A stretch of DNA of 64,000 bases from positions 1,086,001 to 1,150,000 of the forward strand of contig NZ_CP029617.1 in assembly GCF_003945545.1 (NCBI RefSeq), written 5' to 3'. Within the stretch, counting starts at the first letter, position 1. Each line of letters starts with the position of its first letter. The notes beneath the pieces were generated by a model that was given only the letters and a program-made list of their open reading frames with translations, was not told the origin of the DNA and did no database searches. A program made the translations under genes and the position numbers. Shown here piece by piece: positions 33,165 through 41,235 of this stretch. Source of the DNA: Streptomyces sp. WAC 01529. GTDB lineage: Bacteria; Actinomycetota; Actinomycetes; Streptomycetales; Streptomycetaceae.

Positions 33165-34625
33165 TCAGCGGGTGGGTTGGGGGGTGCGCGCGGGCTCGGG
33201 GGCGGGTGCGGGCCGGTGGTTGATGAGCGCCATGACGAGGAGCGCGGAGGCGGTGAGGATCGCGGCGCCGGCCCAGGTGGCGGTGGCGAAGCCGTGCGCC
33301 ATGCCTGCGGTGCGGGCTCCGGGGTGGCCGCTGAGGTAGGAGGCGGTGGAGCTGGTGGCGATCGTGTTGAGCAGGGCGGTGCCGATCGCGCCGCCGATCT
33401 GCTGGCTGGTGTTGACCAGGGCGGAGGCGACACCGGTGTCCTGGGGGTCAACGCCTGCGGTAACCAGGCCGAAGACGGTGGTGAAGGCGGTACCGAGACC
33501 CAGGCCGAGCAGGAGCATGCCGGGCAGGACCACGGCCGCGTAGGAGGTGTGGGGGGTGATCTGGGCGAGCACGGCCATTCCGGCGGCGGCGACCAGGAGC
33601 GCGGGAGCCATCAGCGAGCGGGCGGGCAGGCGGGGGGCCAGGCGGGCGCCGATCTGGGTGGAGCCGGCCACTGTCGCCACTGACATCGGCAGGAACGCGA
33701 GTCCGGTCTGCAGCGGGCTGAAACCCTTGACGACTTGCAGGTAGAACGTGATGAACAGGAACATCGCGAACATGCCCGCGACTGAGAGCAGCATCGCGAG
33801 GTAGGCGCCGCCGCGGTTGCGGTCCAGGACCACGCGCAGGGGAAGGAGAGGGGCCTTCACCCGCTGCTCCACCAGCACGAACACGATCAGCAATACCAGC
33901 GCCAGGGCGAACAGCCCCAGCGCGCCGGCGGAGCTCCAGCCGTTCTGCTCGGCCCGGGTGAAGCCGAAGACCAGCGCGGCCAGCCCGCCGGTGGCCAGCA
34001 CCGCGCCAGGCAGGTCGAGCCGTGCGGCGCGCGCGGTCGCGGTGGACCTGTCGGTGATGTAGGCCAGCGCGCCCACGACTGCGACGACGGCGAAGGCGAT
34101 GTTGACCAGCAGCGTCCAGCGCCAGCCCCAGTACTGGGTCAGCAGACCGCCCAGCAGCAGACCGATCGCCCCGCCACTGCCGGCCATGGCGCCCATGACA
34201 CCGAACGCCTTCGCGCGTTCGCGGGTCTCGGTGAAGGTCAACGCGATCAGTGACAGCACGGCTGGGGCCAACAGTGCGGCGAAGACACCCTGCAGGGCGC
34301 GGGCGCCGAGCAGCATCCCCGTGTTGACCGCGAGGCCGCCGAGGGCGGAGGCGGCGGCGAATCCCGCAGCGGCGGTGATGAAGACGGGCCTGCGGCCCCA
34401 GCGGTCGCCGATGCGCCCGCCCAGCAGCAGGAACCCGCCGAAGGTGAGGGCGTATGCGGTGATCGTCCACTGCCTGCTGCTGTCGCCGAAGCCGAGCTCC
34501 CGCTGGGCGGACGGCAGTGCGATGTTCAAGATCGTGCTGTCCAGCACGATCATCAGCTGCGCGAGGCAGATGACCACCAGTGCCTTCCAGCGCCGGGGGT
34601 CTACCGGGACTTCTGTGCCGGACAT
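33165..34625 (-). CDS. MFS drug-efflux transporter, DHA2 (14-TM, EmrB/QacA) family
   Basis: 486 residues, 14 membrane helices. Key DHA2 signatures: LMIVLDSTILNIALPSAQRE in TM1, the loop GGRIGDRWGRRPVF between TM2 and TM3, and GAMAGSGGAIGLLLGGLLTQ with motif C-like glycines in TM5. It would export hydrophobic or cationic toxic compounds by proton antiport. A GAGAGG site precedes the ATG. Divergent from marR; two palindromes lie in the 125-bp gap, one 25 bp before its start codon. Confidence 0.92.
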   Translation of the reverse strand: MSGTEVPVDPRRWKALVVICLAQLMIVLDSTILNIALPSAQRELGFGDSSRQWTITAYALTFGGFLLLGGRIGDRWGRRPVFITAAAGFAAASALGGLAVNTGMLLGARALQGVFAALLAPAVLSLIALTFTETRERAKAFGVMGAMAGSGGAIGLLLGGLLTQYWGWRWTLLVNIAFAVVAVVGALAYITDRSTATARAARLDLPGAVLATGGLAALVFGFTRAEQNGWSSAGALGLFALALVLLIVFVLVEQRVKAPLLPLRVVLDRNRGGAYLAMLLSVAGMFAMFLFITFYLQVVKGFSPLQTGLAFLPMSVATVAGSTQIGARLAPRLPARSLMAPALLVAAAGMAVLAQITPHTSYAAVVLPGMLLLGLGLGTAFTTVFGLVTAGVDPQDTGVASALVNTSQQIGGAIGTALLNTIATSSTASYLSGHPGARTAGMAHGFATATWAGAAILTASALLVMALINHRPAPAPEPARTPQPTR

Positions 34626-34649
34626 CGGGCTTTCATCCTCTCCTCGAAC

Positions 34650-34694
34650 TTACTTCCACGATGGAAGTAAACCTAAGGTACTTCCATCGTGGAA
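34650..34694. promoter_or_regulatory. Two MarR-type palindromic operators
   Basis: TTACTTCCACGATGGAAGTAA (34650-34670, nine-base perfect arms) and TTCCATCGTGGAA (34682-34694, inside ACTTCCATCGTGGAAACA) share the TTCCA-NNN-TGGAA core. They are centred 28 bp apart in the MFS/marR divergent gap. Both promoters should overlap them. Confidence 0.78.
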
Positions 34695-34750
34695 ACAAAA
34701 TCGGGTTAAGGTGGCCTCTCCGCAGTTCCGCCGACATGCCAGGAGTATCG

Positions 34751-35314
34751 GTGCCTGATCAGCCACCGCCCGGGACCGTCCCCGGCGCGCAGCCGCCCCC
34801 CGGCAACCCCTGGGGGGCAGAACCGTGGCAGGGGGGTTGGCTGATGAGCCGGCTCCGCGCTCACGACCGCGACTGGACCGACCTGCGCCGCCAGCACGCC
34901 GACCGGATGGGCCTGCATCCCACCGACGCCTACGCGCTCTACGAGATCGCCCTGCACGACCGGCAGAACCAGCCGCTGACCGCCACCCAGCTCAGCGACC
35001 GGCTCCGTCTGTCACCGGCCGCCACCTCGGCCCTGCTCAACCGGCTGGAGAAGGGCGGGCACATCCACCGCGGCCGTGAACACGACGACCAGCGGGTCGT
35101 CACCCTGCGCGCCACCGACGCCTCCAAACGCCGCGCCGAGGACTCCTTCGCCCCCGCCAACGCGGTCATCCAGCAGATGACCGACCGGTACCCGCCCGCA
35201 CTTCGCCAGCAGATCGAGGCATTCTTCGACGACCTGCACGCCACGCTCCAAACGGCCCTGGCCGCGGATCACGCGACGGAAGCCGCTGCCTCGCCTGCCG
35301 ATCACTCCCGCTAG
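34751..35314 (+). CDS. MarR family transcriptional regulator
   Basis: 187 residues. After a Pro-rich N-terminus, the winged helix covers about residues 55-120: HPTDAYALYEIALHDRQNQP, LTATQLSDRLRLSPAATSAL, LNRLEKGGHIHRGREHDDQR. The wing's DxR and the C-terminal dimer helices fit MarR. GTG at 34751 was chosen because AGGAG lies five bases upstream; an ATG five codons earlier lacks a site. It should repress its own gene and the MFS/FMN-reductase operon through the paired palindromes, with release by a phenolic or oxidising compound. Confidence 0.9.
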   Translation: MPDQPPPGTVPGAQPPPGNPWGAEPWQGGWLMSRLRAHDRDWTDLRRQHADRMGLHPTDAYALYEIALHDRQNQPLTATQLSDRLRLSPAATSALLNRLEKGGHIHRGREHDDQRVVTLRATDASKRRAEDSFAPANAVIQQMTDRYPPALRQQIEAFFDDLHATLQTALAADHATEAAASPADHSR

Positions 35315-35456
35315 CAACACCGGCTCATTGACACCCGCACTGCGGCTTTGCCGCTGTCCGGCGCCAGACCAGGGCGGCGCCAAGGCGAACAACTCCGGTC
35401 GGTTCGTCGACCTGGCCGCGGCCGCAGTGATGCGTGGGAACCTCACCTTCGACAGG

Positions 35457-36326
35457 TCAAAGCCACTCGTAGATCGCAGCGACGAGAACGGTTGCTTCGA
35501 ATCGGACCGCGAGCTTGTCGAACTGGGTGGCCACCGCCCGGTTGCGCTTGAGCCGGTTGATCCCGCACTCGACCGCGTGCCGGGCCTTGTAGTCCTCGCG
35601 ATCAAAGGCCGGAGGCCGTCCGCCGGCCTTCCCCAGCCGTTTGCGGTGCGCGACCTGGTCGGCAGGCTCCGGGATCGTGCAGCCGATTCCCCGTTTTCGC
35701 AGGTAGGCCCGGTTGGCGCGGGAGGAGTACGCCTTGTCGCCCCGCACCCGCAGCGGGCGGACACGAGGACGGCCCACTCCGGTGCGCGGGACCCGGATGC
35801 CTTCCAGCACGGCGGTGAACTGAGGGCTGTCACCACGCTGACCTGCGGTGACCAACAACGACAGCGGTCGATGACCTTGCTCACAGGCTAGATGGATCTT
35901 GGTTGTGAAACCGCCGCGGGACCGGCCCAGTCCGTGGTCTTCCGGCTCGGTGCGGGTTCCGCCGGGGGCTTCCTTCTGGGCCTTTCCGTCGCGGCGGGCA
36001 CCCGCAGCGTGCTGATGGGCCCGGCAGATCGTGGAGTCGACGTTGGCCTCCCACGTGATCAGCCCTGCCTCATCCGCGCGGGCCTGCAGCCGGGTCAGCA
36101 GCTCGGGCCAGGTGCCGTCACGCTGCCAGCGGCGGAAGAGCCCATAGACCGTCTGCCACGGCCCGTACTCTGACGGAAGATCCCGCCACGGAGCACCAGT
36201 CCGCACCCGCCACCGAATCCCGTCGATCAGCCTGCGTTGGCTCAACGACGGCCGCCCCAACACCGCGACCGGCAGCAGCGGCTCCAGCACAGCCCACTGA
36301 CCATCAGAAAGATCCCCTCGCCCCAC
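35457..36326 (-). CDS. IS5-family transposase
   Basis: 289 residues in one intact frame. An N-terminal DUF4096-like segment [40 protein letters not shown] precedes the DDE domain. The catalytic residues lie in [16 protein letters not shown] (Asp), [20 protein letters not shown] (Asp) and [20 protein letters not shown] (Glu with the Y/N..K-R signature). It is probably active. The right inverted repeat lies 40 bp upstream of its start. The expected left end beside its stop is absent, and the 140 bp between marR and the transposase hold no gene. Confidence 0.92.
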   Translation of the reverse strand: MGRGDLSDGQWAVLEPLLPVAVLGRPSLSQRRLIDGIRWRVRTGAPWRDLPSEYGPWQTVYGLFRRWQRDGTWPELLTRLQARADEAGLITWEANVDSTICRAHQHAAGARRDGKAQKEAPGGTRTEPEDHGLGRSRGGFTTKIHLACEQGHRPLSLLVTAGQRGDSPQFTAVLEGIRVPRTGVGRPRVRPLRVRGDKAYSSRANRAYLRKRGIGCTIPEPADQVAHRKRLGKAGGRPPAFDREDYKARHAVECGINRLKRNRAVATQFDKLAVRFEATVLVAAIYEWL

Positions 36327-36365
36327 ACCGCGATCATCACAGCGCAGGGCGAGCGACGAAGCCCA

Positions 36366-36384
36366 CTTCTAAAACACGGCCTAG
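36366..36384 (-). repeat. Right inverted repeat of the IS5-type mobile unit
   Basis: CTTCTAAAACACGGCCTAG, the inverted partner of 32304-32322 with one mismatch. It lies between the transposase start and the end of the methyltransferase gene. Confidence 0.7.
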
Positions 36385-36397
36385 CCGGAGCCCGTCC

Positions 36398-37285
36398 TCA
36401 CCCGCTTGCGCGCCGGGTGCCGATGACGACCGTCGCGTACAGCTCCTCGTCCTCGACGACCCGCGCCACGAGGCCCGCCCGCTCGACGGCTCCGACGGCG
36501 GCGGGCACCTGCCCCTCGCTCGTCTCGAAGAGCAGATGGCCACCGGGCGCCAGCCACTCCGGCGCCCCCGCGGTCACCCGGCGCAGCACGTCGAGTCCGT
36601 CGCTGCCGCCGTCGAGCGCGACCCGCGCCTCGTGGACACGGGCCTCGGCGGGCAGCAGGCCGACCTCGCCGGTGGGGACGTAGGGGACGTTGGCGAGCAG
36701 GACGCCGACGCGGCCCCGGAGCGTGCGGGGCAGCGGGGCGTAGAGGTCTCCCTCGTAGACCTCTCCCCCGGCGGCGGCGACATTGCGGCGGGCGCAGCGG
36801 ACCGCGGCGGGGTCTATGTCGGCGGCGTGCAGCTCGACCCGGTCGAGGCCCGCGGCGAGCGCGGCTCCGAGGGCGCCGGAGCCGCAGCACAGGTCGACGA
36901 CGACGGCCTCACGCCCCGCGAGCGCGGCGGCCTGGGCGACGAGGAATTCGGTCCGGCGCCGCGGCACGAAGACCCCGGGGTCGACCTCGATCCGAAGGCC
37001 GCGGAACTCCGCCCAGCCCAGGACGTGTTCGAGGGGCAGCCCAGCCGCCCGGCGCTCCACCATGGCGCGGATCTCGACCGGGGTGCGCGCGGTGGAGAGG
37101 ATCAACTCGGCCTCGTCCTCGGCGAAGACGCACCCGGCGGCGCGCAGCGCCGTGACCACGGAGGCGGGGTCCGAAGGAGAGGGAGAGGGAGAGGGAGAGG
37201 GGGGCGCCTGGGAGGAGGAGAGCGCCTGAAAAGACGTCTGGAGAGAGGAGAGCGCCCGCGAAGCGGGAGGAGATGAAACCGACAT
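36398..37285 (-). CDS. PrmC-like protein N5-glutamine methyltransferase
   Basis: 295 residues. SAM-binding motif I is VVVDLCCGSGALGAALAAGL; motif II/III ELHAADIDPAAVRCARRNVA. The catalytic NPPY equivalent is NVPYVPTGEV, a variant kept in the actinobacterial subgroup, and the N-terminal helical domain has ERRAAGLPLEHVLGWAEFRG. PrmC methylates the GGQ glutamine of release factors; the NVPY variant and distance from prfA suggest a paralogue with another target. Residues about 30-36 are an SPSPSPSPS run from a GGGAGA microsatellite. The start ATG was chosen inside a longer frame. Confidence 0.82.
   Translation of the reverse strand: MSVSSPPASRALSSLQTSFQALSSSQAPPSPSPSPSPSDPASVVTALRAAGCVFAEDEAELILSTARTPVEIRAMVERRAAGLPLEHVLGWAEFRGLRIEVDPGVFVPRRRTEFLVAQAAALAGREAVVVDLCCGSGALGAALAAGLDRVELHAADIDPAAVRCARRNVAAAGGEVYEGDLYAPLPRTLRGRVGVLLANVPYVPTGEVGLLPAEARVHEARVALDGGSDGLDVLRRVTAGAPEWLAPGGHLLFETSEGQVPAAVGAVERAGLVARVVEDEELYATVVIGTRRASG
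37176..37200. repeat. GGAGAG hexamer microsatellite inside the methyltransferase gene
   Basis: Four tandem GGGAGA units encode an SPSPSPSP stretch near the N-terminus. Being hexameric, changes in copy number keep the frame. Confidence 0.7.
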
Positions 37286-37485
37286 GCGACGAAAAAACCT
37301 TCCGGGATCCCGATGGGGCTCCCTCGGATTCACCTATGCCCGGTGAACCGCGCGGTCGCGAGGAGGAAGCACCCGACCTGCTACTGCGGTAATGGGTCTC
37401 ACCTCCAAGGCGCGTCGCCTGCGTCCGTCACAGGGCAGGGCAACACTACCCCACTCCGTTCAAGGGCGACGAAGTACGAGCGCCC

Positions 37486-37548
37486 CAGCCCACCTCCGGA
37501 GTACCGCAGCCCACCCCCGGAGTACCGCAGCCCACTCCCGTAGTGCCG
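37486..37548 (+). repeat. Three 21-bp direct repeats
   Basis: Units 37486-37506, 37507-37527 and 37528-37548 read CAGCCCACCTCCGGAGTACC with a final G and a few substitutions. They lie in the 377-bp gap between the divergent methyltransferase and SRPBCC genes, where I see no other gene. Confidence 0.8.
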
Positions 37549-37662
37549 TGCCCGCCCCCAGCCCTGACGGTTCATCAGTATTGAATGTTCCAGGACCTGC
37601 GGCTACGTTCCGCGACACCGTAGCTGCGGCCGTCGCAGCACCCGACGACAAGGGGTGGCCGC

Positions 37663-38097
37663 ATGGCCGAAGTCAGCGCGGAAGCACGGATGGAGGCGCC
37701 CGCCGAGAAGGTCTGGGCCCGGCTCACCGACTTCTCCTCGTACGGCGAGTGGAACGCCACCCACACCAGCTTTCCCCAGGGCGCCCCGACCACCCTGGAG
37801 TTGGGCGGCACCTTCAGGGAGAACATGAAGCTGATGGGCTTTCCCGCCGAGGTCGACTGGACCGTCGAAGACCTGGCTCCCGGCCGCACGCTGGCCATCG
37901 CGGGGAAGGGTCCGATGGGCGTCCACGTCTCCACCCGCTACACGCTGAGCCCTGACCTCGACGGCACCGGCACGCTGGTCCGCATCGACGGGGAGTTCAC
38001 CGGCGCGGCCGTCTCCCTGATGGCGGGGAAGCTGAAGGACTCGGCGACGGCCGCGCTGAACGAGTCGCTGCGCAAGCTGGCCGCCCTGGTGACCTGA
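37663..38097 (+). CDS. SRPBCC family protein (polyketide cyclase/dehydrase-like)
   Basis: 144 residues. MAEVSAEARMEAPAEKVWAR, LTDFSSYGEWNATHTSFPQG, then strands and the long C-terminal helix KLKDSATAALNESLRKLAAL define the helix-grip fold. It probably binds a hydrophobic ligand; no function is visible from context. It differs clearly from the SRPBCC protein at 3.5-4.0 kb. A perfect terminator hairpin separates it from the convergent padR gene. Confidence 0.85.
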   Translation: MAEVSAEARMEAPAEKVWARLTDFSSYGEWNATHTSFPQGAPTTLELGGTFRENMKLMGFPAEVDWTVEDLAPGRTLAIAGKGPMGVHVSTRYTLSPDLDGTGTLVRIDGEFTGAAVSLMAGKLKDSATAALNESLRKLAALVT

Positions 38098-38162
38098 GCC
38101 GCGAAGCCACCGCACCAGCGGCCGCGCACCGCGTGCACCATCGCGCACCGCCCCGAACGAAC

Positions 38163-38195
38163 GAGGCGCCCCGCACACATGGTGCGGGGCGCCTC
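38163..38195. terminator. Perfect 14-bp bidirectional hairpin
   Basis: GAGGCGCCCCGCAC (38163-38176) and its exact complement (38182-38195) around a five-base loop, between the convergent SRPBCC and padR genes. Confidence 0.82.
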
Positions 38196-38226
38196 ATCCA
38201 CGACGGGAGCATCGCCCCCGGCCGCG

Positions 38227-38802
38227 TCAGTCCTCATCGGCGAGGATCAGATACAGCTTCTTGCGGGCGTCGTTGATGACGGAAACCGCCTTCTCGCGCT
38301 GCTCCTTGCTGCCGGTCTTCCAGACCTGGCCGAACGCCTCCATCAGACCGAACCCGGCCTGCCGGATCTCGTTCACCGTCTCCCAGTCGACCCCGCGCCC
38401 GGCCTCTTCCCAAGGCGCTTCGGGCCCTTCGTCGGCCGCCTCGCGACCGGCGTCGGTGAGCGAGAAGAGCTTCTTGCCACCCTCGCTGGCGCTGCTGATC
38501 AGGCCCTCGTCCTCCAGGAGCTGGAGGGTCGGGTAGACCGAACCGGGGCTGGGCTTCCACGCCCCGCCGCTGCGCTCGGCGATCTCCTGGATCATCTCGT
38601 AGCCGTGCATGGGGCGGCTCTTCAGGAGGGCGAGGATCGACGCGCGTACGTCACCGCGCCGCGCCCTGCCCCGCGGACCACCCCGCCCACCGCGACCACC
38701 CCAGGGACCACCGGGTCCACCGGGCCCCCCGAAGCCGGGGCCGAACGGCCCGAACGCACCACGCCGGGCTCCCCGCTCATGTGCAAAACCGTGGGAACGC
38801 AT
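38227..38802 (-). CDS. PadR family transcriptional regulator
   Basis: 191 residues. A 45-residue Gly/Pro/Arg-rich N-terminal tail (GFGGPGGPGGPWGGRGGRGG) precedes the PadR winged helix: RASILALLKSRPMHGYEMIQ, PSPGSVYPTLQLLEDEGLIS, KLFSLTDAGREA. A C-terminal helical dimer arm follows. The glycine tail is unusual in regulators, though common in streptomycete PadR proteins. The ATG was chosen because AAGGAG lies eight bases upstream. A strong palindrome lies 32 bp before it, so autoregulation is likely; the target transporter, if any, is not adjacent. Confidence 0.9.
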   Translation of the reverse strand: MRSHGFAHERGARRGAFGPFGPGFGGPGGPGGPWGGRGGRGGPRGRARRGDVRASILALLKSRPMHGYEMIQEIAERSGGAWKPSPGSVYPTLQLLEDEGLISSASEGGKKLFSLTDAGREAADEGPEAPWEEAGRGVDWETVNEIRQAGFGLMEAFGQVWKTGSKEQREKAVSVINDARKKLYLILADED

Positions 38803-38834
38803 AACGATCACTCCTTCAGTACGATCATCGAACA

Positions 38835-38870
38835 ATCGCGAATCTATCGCGATGCGTCAACGATATATCG
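38835..38870. promoter_or_regulatory. Candidate PadR operator
   Basis: ATCGCGAATCTATCGCGAT (38835-38853) has seven-base inverted arms; CGATATATCG (38861-38870) is a second perfect palindrome. Both lie just upstream of padR in unusually AT-rich DNA. Confidence 0.65.
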
Positions 38871-38946
38871 GAAGAGTTCGTCTGGCAATCCCCTGATGTC
38901 CCGCCTCACTGAACTTTGACCGGTCCCACAAACGGGTTGTTCAGAG

Positions 38947-39105
38947 CTACGGCTCCTCGACGGAGCCGGGTGGCGCCTCAGTCTGGGGAGTCGTCGAGGC
39001 GAGCAGCTTGTGCAGCTTGCGGACTGCAGCAGTGACTGCAGCGACAGCCACCGTTGCGGCAGCGCTTCCCAGAAACTCCGGCGCCGCGGCAGTGAGGAGG
39101 CTCAT
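38947..39105 (-). CDS. 52-residue small membrane protein
   Basis: MSLLTAAAPEFLGSAAATVA continues VAAVTAAVRKLHKLLASTTP, giving one Ala/Val membrane helix (residues about 8-28) with a basic cytoplasmic edge and a polar C-tail. Its ATG overlaps the stop of the sigma-like gene (ATGA), so expression is coupled. It may anchor or regulate its partner, as small membrane anti-regulators do; this is inference. No family is recognised. Confidence 0.6.
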   Translation of the reverse strand: MSLLTAAAPEFLGSAAATVAVAAVTAAVRKLHKLLASTTPQTEAPPGSVEEP

Positions 39106-39854
39106 GACCGGGGGTCCACAGTCTGCGCAAGGCGCCGGTCGAGCTCGGCTGCGAGGCGGCGGACCTTGCGCCTGACCCGTTCTCCCACAATCGATGGTTC
39201 GGCTGCACCTGCGTACAGAGCTGCCTCCGTCCACGTGGCCACCTGCGGATCGACCCACGCCATGGCGATGGCCCGCTCGGTCGGCAGCAGTGCCCTGATG
39301 AGCATGGCCAAGCGGGCATTTTCCGGATCGTCCTCGGCCGTGCAGGTGACCGTGGCGGCTGAGGTCTCAGCGGCCAAGTCATGGAGAGTCAGGCCACTGC
39401 CCAGTGGTGCGTCGAGCATGAGCACTCGCCCATGACGGGTGCGGCGACGCCACACAGGTGTCAGGTGCCGGTGCTCGAGCTGGGCATCGGCACGCAGGCG
39501 TGCCACAGCGGCCTCATCAAGGCGCATGCCGTGATGCAAGGGCTGGACCCAGTCACCCAGCAAAGCCGTCGATACAGCCTCCGTCCAACGGGGGCTGCGC
39601 CATAGCCCCAGCACATCGGTGGCGAAGTGCTCCAACTGGTCGTTGAGGCCCGACAGCGCCGCCTGGCGTGCCTCCAGCGCCCGTACAGCCGAAGAGCGCT
39701 GCACCACTTTGTCGCTCAATGCGATCAAGGAGGCGAGTTGCTGGGGGCTCTCGCACGGGGAGTAGTTCTTCGGATCAAGTGCGCCCACTGTGCCGTCCCG
39801 GTACACGGTCACGGTCGGGGAGACGGTGGATCCGCCAGGGCCATAAATGAACAT
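39102..39854 (-). CDS. Hypothetical protein with sigma-factor-like C-terminus
   Basis: About 250 residues from the ATG at 39854. The N-terminal half has a glycine-rich start (MFIYGPGGSTVSPTVTVYRD) and a coiled region ASLIALSDKVVQRSSAVRAL. The second half reads GRVLMLDAPLGSGLTLHDLA, then LLPTERAIAMAWVDPQVATW, TEAALYAGAAEPSIVGERVR, RKVRRLAAELDRR, which looks like the region 3/4 pattern of sigma-70 proteins (SLDAP, L...ER, a helix-turn-helix, R.....L). The frame stays open some 240 codons further upstream but with poor coding character, so the true start is uncertain. It overlaps a small membrane protein gene by four bases. Confidence 0.5.
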   Translation of the reverse strand: MFIYGPGGSTVSPTVTVYRDGTVGALDPKNYSPCESPQQLASLIALSDKVVQRSSAVRALEARQAALSGLNDQLEHFATDVLGLWRSPRWTEAVSTALLGDWVQPLHHGMRLDEAAVARLRADAQLEHRHLTPVWRRRTRHGRVLMLDAPLGSGLTLHDLAAETSAATVTCTAEDDPENARLAMLIRALLPTERAIAMAWVDPQVATWTEAALYAGAAEPSIVGERVRRKVRRLAAELDRRLAQTVDPRS

Positions 39855-40667
39855 CCGGGCGAGGTCGTCGCCTTCACCGGGGTTCAGAATGCGAACGGTG
39901 ACTAGCCGTGCCGACGAGCGGAGACGTTCCAGGGCTTCGCCTCGCCGACGGAGTGGAAGCTCTGGCCGGCTCGCTAGGTGGTGCTGTTCCGCCGAGGATG
40001 CGGACCCACCGTCCGCTCGAAGGCGCTGGGCATCCGACGGCAGGCGCTCAGGGTGGGCCGGAGGCGTGACAACGGCGCAGGCGGGCCGAGCCGTCGGAGG
40101 GAGAGGTGCAAGCAGGGACCGAATCACCCTGAGCGGGGACTGTAGCGCGGTCGGCCAACTCGCATCGAGCCATCCGCCGTCTCGCGCATCAAGCCCCGGG
40201 CTCGACTTGGAGGGCGACCATGCCGCAGCTAGCACGAACGCCATCAAGGCGGTCAGCTTTGTGCTGCCACACGCCCACGGTTGACGCCTCTCCCCACGGT
40301 GACCTGGCCGTCGTAACAGGCACGTTGACTGTTCACTGCCCACGGCAGACGCTTGAGGCTGCAGCAAGGATGCTGCAGCGCGAGCCGCACGACTGGACGC
40401 CCACCAGTTGGCGCCGCTGACTGTGACCACGAAACCGCTCCTCCTATGTGAAAGGCTTCCTCTCCTCGGGAGCGGCAGACTGCCCGACCGACAAAAAACT
40501 TCAGCAACAGCGGTGTGGCGTACATCACGTGGCGGCTCGGGGTCCATCCGACCGGCCGTGAGCTGAGCGGCAGCGGGGCCCGTCAAAGTCCGGTGAGATC
40601 GGTCAAGGTTCAGTGAGACAGGGCGCCTGGCCCTGCCTCCCGCCTCCTGGGTACGCCGCCGACCCCC
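39855..40667. other. 813-bp stretch without a confident gene
   Basis: Several short frames are open on both strands, including an upstream extension of the sigma-like gene, but none has a ribosome site with convincing third-position GC bias. Base composition is somewhat lower in GC than the surroundings. It may hold the promoter of the sigma-like/membrane pair and decayed coding DNA. Confidence 0.5.
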
Positions 40668-41090
40668 CTACGCGAGGTCGTGCTCCAGGGTGTAGAGGGC
40701 ATCGTCCAGGTTGAAGGTCAGCGTCCCCTTGGCTGCCTCGACCGTGTCGCTGCCGAGGTGATCGTCGGCGTCCGGGAAGTCGTCGGCGTACAGGGACACC
40801 GTGTCGCCGGTCTTGGCGAGGCGGTCGACCGACCTGATCGTCGGGGCGTCGCGATCACAGCGGAGGGTGTCGGCGGAGTTCCAGACCGTCCGTCCGTTGA
40901 TCTGGAGGTAGACCCTGTCCCCGCTCGTCGCGTCCTCGTTCTCGTGGCAGGTGAGCGTGTGCAGATTCACGGGCGCGGCGAAGTCGCCGGGCCTGGCCGC
41001 GGCGGTCGCGGGGCCGGTGACCGTGGCGACCAGGGCGATGGCGCCACCGATGGCCGGCACGGCCCTGCCCATTGAAGGGATCTTCTTCAT
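40668..41090 (-). CDS. Small secreted protein of unknown function
   Basis: 140 residues. MKKIPSMGRAVPAIGGAIAL and VATVTGPATAAA form a clear Sec signal peptide. The mature part contains HTLTCHENEDATSGDRVYLQ, INGRTVWNS, LRCDRDAPTIRSVDRLAKTG and DADDHLGSDTVE, with two Cys likely joined and several Asp/Asn positions that could bind calcium in a beta-sandwich. I have seen similar short streptomycete secreted proteins but no function. Monocistronic, with the PhzF gene divergent upstream. Confidence 0.75.
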   Translation of the reverse strand: MKKIPSMGRAVPAIGGAIALVATVTGPATAAARPGDFAAPVNLHTLTCHENEDATSGDRVYLQINGRTVWNSADTLRCDRDAPTIRSVDRLAKTGDTVSLYADDFPDADDHLGSDTVEAAKGTLTFNLDDALYTLEHDLA

Positions 41091-41235
41091 GGTCGGCTAA
41101 CGACCAGCTCAGGCCTTGGTGACTGCACAGGACCGGAAGGCCCCGCCCACGGCCGCTGCCCGGCAGCCACCAGCAGTCCAGTGACCCGGCATTGGCCTTA
41201 CCGCGACGGCTCCGCGGCCCTCTACGGTCAGCGGT

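Larger units (their letters stand above)
32308..36380. mobile_element. Candidate 4.1-kb transposable unit with resistance-type cargo
   Basis: Near-identical inverted repeats 4.08 kb apart bound an FMN reductase, an MFS pump, a MarR regulator and an intact IS5-family transposase next to the right end. No second copy of the repeat lies just beyond the transposase stop near 35440, where a simple IS of about 900 bp would end. The left end used by the transposase may therefore be the distant one. The unit sits between two convergent genes without breaking either. Alternative: a solo IS end at 32.3 kb and a left-truncated IS at 35.4-36.4 kb that flank the cargo by chance. Confidence 0.45.
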
